Source: Thiotrichaceae bacterium
GTDB taxonomy: Bacteria > Pseudomonadota > Gammaproteobacteria > Thiotrichales > Thiotrichaceae
Direction: 5' to 3'
Length of the DNA stretch: 60,128 bases
Assembly: GCA_026989145.1 (NCBI GenBank)
Contig: JALSJU010000070.1
Coordinates: forward strand, 1-60,128
How positions within the stretch are numbered: the first letter of the stretch is position 1; each line of letters starts with the position of its first letter. Below are positions 57,819 through 60,128 of the stretch, in pieces. The position numbers were made by a program, and so were the translations under genes. The notes beneath the pieces were generated by a model, which saw only the letters and a list, made by a program, of their open reading frames with translations, did no database searches and was not told where the DNA came from.

Positions 57819-59006
57819 ATGGTAGAACTGTTATATTTACTGCTTCCAGTTGCTTTCTATGCGGGCTGGAGAGCATCAAGAAAAAGTCTTTCTCAGAGTC
57901 AGAAACAACAACGAAAGCTTTCGGATAATTTTGTAAAAGGGATTAACTTTTTACTCAGTGAAGAGCCTGATAAAGCTTTAGAGGTCTTTTTAAATAATCA
58001 AGATATTGATGAATATACTGCTGAAACCTACCAACTTTTAGGTAATTTGTTTAGAGATCGCGGTGAAGTCGATCGCGCGTTACGAGTTCATCAAAATTTA
58101 ATTTCACGGCCCAGTTTAAATGCTGAGCAAAAGCAAAAAGCCATGTTTTTACTTGGTAAAGATTTTTTTTCTGCGGGTATGTTAGACCGTGCAGAAAGTG
58201 TGTTTCGAGAGCTGTTGAATGACTCATCATTATCGCGAAGAGTTTCAAAGGCCTTAATCTGTGCTGCTTTACGGACTATTTATGAGCAAACGCAAGAATG
58301 GCAAAAAGCAATTGAAGCAATAGAATGTTATAGTAAAAATAATACAGAAAACTCAAATACTGTAAAGTCTGAAAGCAAGAAGCTGATAGCACACTACTAT
58401 TGCGAATTAGCGGATGAGGCTTTACATCAAGGAAAGCTTAATAAAGTTGATGACTTACTCTTAAAAGCAAAAAAATCATTTAAACACTCGACCCGTTTAA
58501 TGACCTTGGAAGGGGATATTGCTTATCATCAAAAAAACTATAAAGGCGCTTTAAAATATTATTCAAAGGCTATTAAAGAAGATACGCGTTTATTAAGCAT
58601 GCTTTTTACTCAACTTGAAGAGTCTGCTAAATCTACAGCCAATATTGATATATTGAAGTCAGATCTACTTAAAATGTATCAGAAGAAAAAAGATAAAAGT
58701 GTTTTCGAGACGCTTTTAATTCTTGCTAAAAAGTATAATGGTTCAGCAGATATAGATGCGCTTATTGCGGCAGAGCTATCAACACAGCGGTTAAATATTG
58801 AATCTATCTATAGGGCATCTGACTATACAATTAATAGTGTTAATACGCTAGATGATAAACACGGGTTGTTGTTAGTGAACCAAGCGCTAGGAAGTTATTT
58901 AAATGGGGTGCCCGCTTTTAGATGTGAACACTGTGGCTATAAGATGCATGACTATCTTTGGCGTTGCCCTGCCTGCCATGAGTGGGATTCAATAGATCAT
59001 GCTTAA
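57819..59006 (+). CDS. lapB: LPS assembly regulator LapB
   Basis: 395 residues. LapB anchors FtsH-dependent control of LpxC at the inner membrane. The start MVELLYLLLPVAFYAGW is the membrane anchor. About six TPR repeats follow, with GNLFRDRGEVDRALRVHQNL and AGMLDRAESVFRELL. The C-terminal rubredoxin-like metal site is CEHCGYKMHDYLWRCPACHE. The usual lapA between ihfB and lapB is absent. The stop codon lies inside the left end of a MITE-like element, so a few terminal residues may have been replaced. Confidence 0.95.
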   Translation: MVELLYLLLPVAFYAGWRASRKSLSQSQKQQRKLSDNFVKGINFLLSEEPDKALEVFLNNQDIDEYTAETYQLLGNLFRDRGEVDRALRVHQNLISRPSLNAEQKQKAMFLLGKDFFSAGMLDRAESVFRELLNDSSLSRRVSKALICAALRTIYEQTQEWQKAIEAIECYSKNNTENSNTVKSESKKLIAHYYCELADEALHQGKLNKVDDLLLKAKKSFKHSTRLMTLEGDIAYHQKNYKGALKYYSKAIKEDTRLLSMLFTQLEESAKSTANIDILKSDLLKMYQKKKDKSVFETLLILAKKYNGSADIDALIAAELSTQRLNIESIYRASDYTINSVNTLDDKHGLLLVNQALGSYLNGVPAFRCEHCGYKMHDYLWRCPACHEWDSIDHA

Positions 59007-59333
59007 GGAGTCTCTGAATAACCTGGCTGTATTCTGGCAACGCCAAGTTTTCAAGTTCGAGGCATTGATTTTAAGTATAGTCATTCTGCAATTTCCAGCA
59101 TCAAGGCATCTGAGCTTTTAATGAACGCCTGTGGCATGGTGCAACGAGCCTTTAAAGTGAACATAACACAGAGGCTGGGAATTTGGCTAAGCCCCAAAGG
59201 GTAAGGCTCTAGGCAGCATCTCCGTTGTTGTATTTCTCATGAAGGCAATAAGCATTCATTTCAAAATACGCCTAGGATATACTGCCCTAGAGACTTACAG
59301 AATTTTATGGGACTTAATCAGGGTTTCCTTAAG
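59002..59333. mobile_element. MITE-like element, copy 2A
   Basis: About 332 bp between CTTAAGG-type ends. The right end (59294-59333) carries the AGAATTTTATGGGACTTAAT type repeat; the left end is more degenerate. Read in reverse, the interior matches copy 1 (CCATAAAATTCTG, TCCTAGGC, ACAACGGAG, GGGGCTTAGCCAAA, CCCAG). It has no transposase. The left end overlaps the lapB stop, and the right CTTAAG is shared with element 2B. Confidence 0.85.
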
Positions 59334-59493
59334 GAATTCCTGATTAAGTCGATTAGAATTTAGCGCAGAAAAATCTGTCGCTATTTTTCATGAAGTGAGA
59401 CGTAATAGTTATTCTATTGCGCCGATCTTCGTGGAAAATATCGACGGATTTGGCAAGCTAAAAATAATTGGACTTAATCAGGAATTCCTTAAG
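59328..59493. mobile_element. MITE-like element, copy 2B, perfect 23-bp TIRs
   Basis: 166 bp bounded by perfect inverted repeats (59328-59350 and 59471-59493) that start CTTAAGGAATTCCTGATTAA. The 120-bp interior differs from copies 1 and 2A, holds an inner inverted region (GCAGAAAAATCTGTCGC) and encodes nothing obvious. It abuts 2A head to head through a shared CTTAAG. Confidence 0.9.
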
Positions 59494-59553
59494 TGAGTGG
59501 TTGGTGTTTGAGAAAGTCTAATAATAGAATTTGAAATGGGTAAATACTGAATT

Positions 59554-60128
59554 ATGAGCAGTAAATTAATAATAGCACTTGATTACTCAACCGCTGATGA
59601 GGCTTTACGTTTTGTTCGTTTGTTGAGTCCAAATTTGTGCCGATTAAAAATTGGTTTTGAGTTGTTTATTGTTTCAGGGCCTGATCTTGTTAAAAAACTT
59701 GTTGATATGGGTTTTGATATTTTTTTGGATCTTAAGTTTCATGATATCCCAAATACAGTAGCATCTGCATGTCGTGCTGCATCAGGTTTAGGTGTGTGGA
59801 TGATGAATGTGCATGCGAGTGGCAGCGATGTCATGATGCGTACCGCCAAACAAGCCTTAATTGATTGCGACTCCTCTGTAAAACTCATTGCTGTAACAAT
59901 ACTTACCTCGATGGATGCTCAGCAATTATCTAAAGTTAATATTGCTTATCAACCTAATGAGCAAGTTAAACATCTAGCAACACTTACGCAGAAATCAGGT
60001 TTAGATGGTGTAGTCTGTTCGGCGCAAGAAGCTAAAATTTTAAGAAGGCAACATGGTAAGGAGTTTCTCCTGGTAACACCGGGTATTCGACCTGAAGGTT
60101 CGGAGAAAGGGGATCAAAAACGAATTAT
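59554..60128 (+). CDS. pyrF: Orotidine 5'-phosphate decarboxylase, 5' part
   Basis: The window ends inside the gene; 191 codons are present. It makes UMP, the last step of pyrimidine synthesis. The start MSSKLIIALDYSTADEALRF is typical, KIGFELF follows, and the catalytic motif DLKFHDIPNTVASA (Asp, Lys and Asp of the active site) is intact. GLDGVVCSAQEA and VTPGIRPEG show the phosphate-binding part. It follows lapB as in relatives, but after about 500 bases of MITE-like DNA. Confidence 0.96.
   Translation, partial: MSSKLIIALDYSTADEALRFVRLLSPNLCRLKIGFELFIVSGPDLVKKLVDMGFDIFLDLKFHDIPNTVASACRAASGLGVWMMNVHASGSDVMMRTAKQALIDCDSSVKLIAVTILTSMDAQQLSKVNIAYQPNEQVKHLATLTQKSGLDGVVCSAQEAKILRRQHGKEFLLVTPGIRPEGSEKGDQKRI

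Overview
The window looks like chromosomal DNA of an AT-leaning gammaproteobacterium. The evidence is the operon order thrS-infC-rpmI-rplT-pheS-pheT-ihfA-merR, cmk-rpsA-ihfB-lapB-pyrF, the ccoGHI cytochrome-oxidase assembly genes, recC, deaD, and DUF1853/DUF938 proteins typical of that class. A probable DsrS homologue hints at a sulfur-oxidising ancestry, but this is weak evidence and I do not name a genus. No tRNA, rRNA or CRISPR array was found.

Layout. 1-3.3 kb is a decaying type I restriction-modification locus: the window opens inside one IS200-like element that sits in hsdM, hsdS follows, and the last bases of hsdS plus downstream sequence are present three times, two copies flanking a second IS200-like element. 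3.6-11.5 kb is the translation/IHF operon, in which infC starts at a non-AUG codon. 11.5-18 kb holds DUF1853 and DUF938 genes, a FemAB-like protein, two frameshifted small genes, mtgA and a PBP4-type peptidase. 18-23 kb holds ccoG, a fixH-like gene and ccoI. 23-27.6 kb holds a low-molecular-weight phosphatase, yajQ, and a polyamine cluster: speD, a GNAT acetyltransferase, a lipoprotein and a membrane-anchored spermidine-synthase-like protein.

27.7-33 kb is a run of four secreted glycoside hydrolase genes (GH5, GH114, GH5, GH39-like). Three of them are broken by single-base frameshifts, and one has lost its 5' end beside a MITE-like element. Two of the products carry C-terminal tails resembling the GlyGly-CTERM sorting signal. 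33.7-39 kb is a complete branched-chain-amino-acid-type ABC transporter with a structured gap between the binding-protein gene and the permease genes. 39-45.7 kb holds a solitary recC, a divergent DEAD-box helicase overlapping a CvfB-like S1 protein, and a glycine-zipper lipoprotein. 45.8-54.5 kb holds dsrS-like, aspS, an EAL-domain remnant, deaD, an M20 peptidase, mrp and a small exported protein. 54.6-60.1 kb is cmk, rpsA, ihfB, lapB, then two abutting MITE-like elements, then pyrF, which runs off the end.

The most notable structure is repetitive. A MITE-like family occurs at 31.3-31.6 kb and 59.0-59.5 kb, with a fragment at 28.9 kb; one unit has perfect 23-bp terminal inverted repeats and another end supplies the lapB stop codon. 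A second family consists of palindromes with fixed flanks and variable stems (6.25 kb, and two units at 33.6 kb). A third is a long palindrome between aspS and dsrS. Long housekeeping genes are intact while the accessory genes are repeatedly frameshifted, which suggests real decay rather than only sequencing error. I did not find a clearly new defence or mobile system; the best candidates for something undescribed are the MITE family and the polyamine/polysaccharide neighbourhood.
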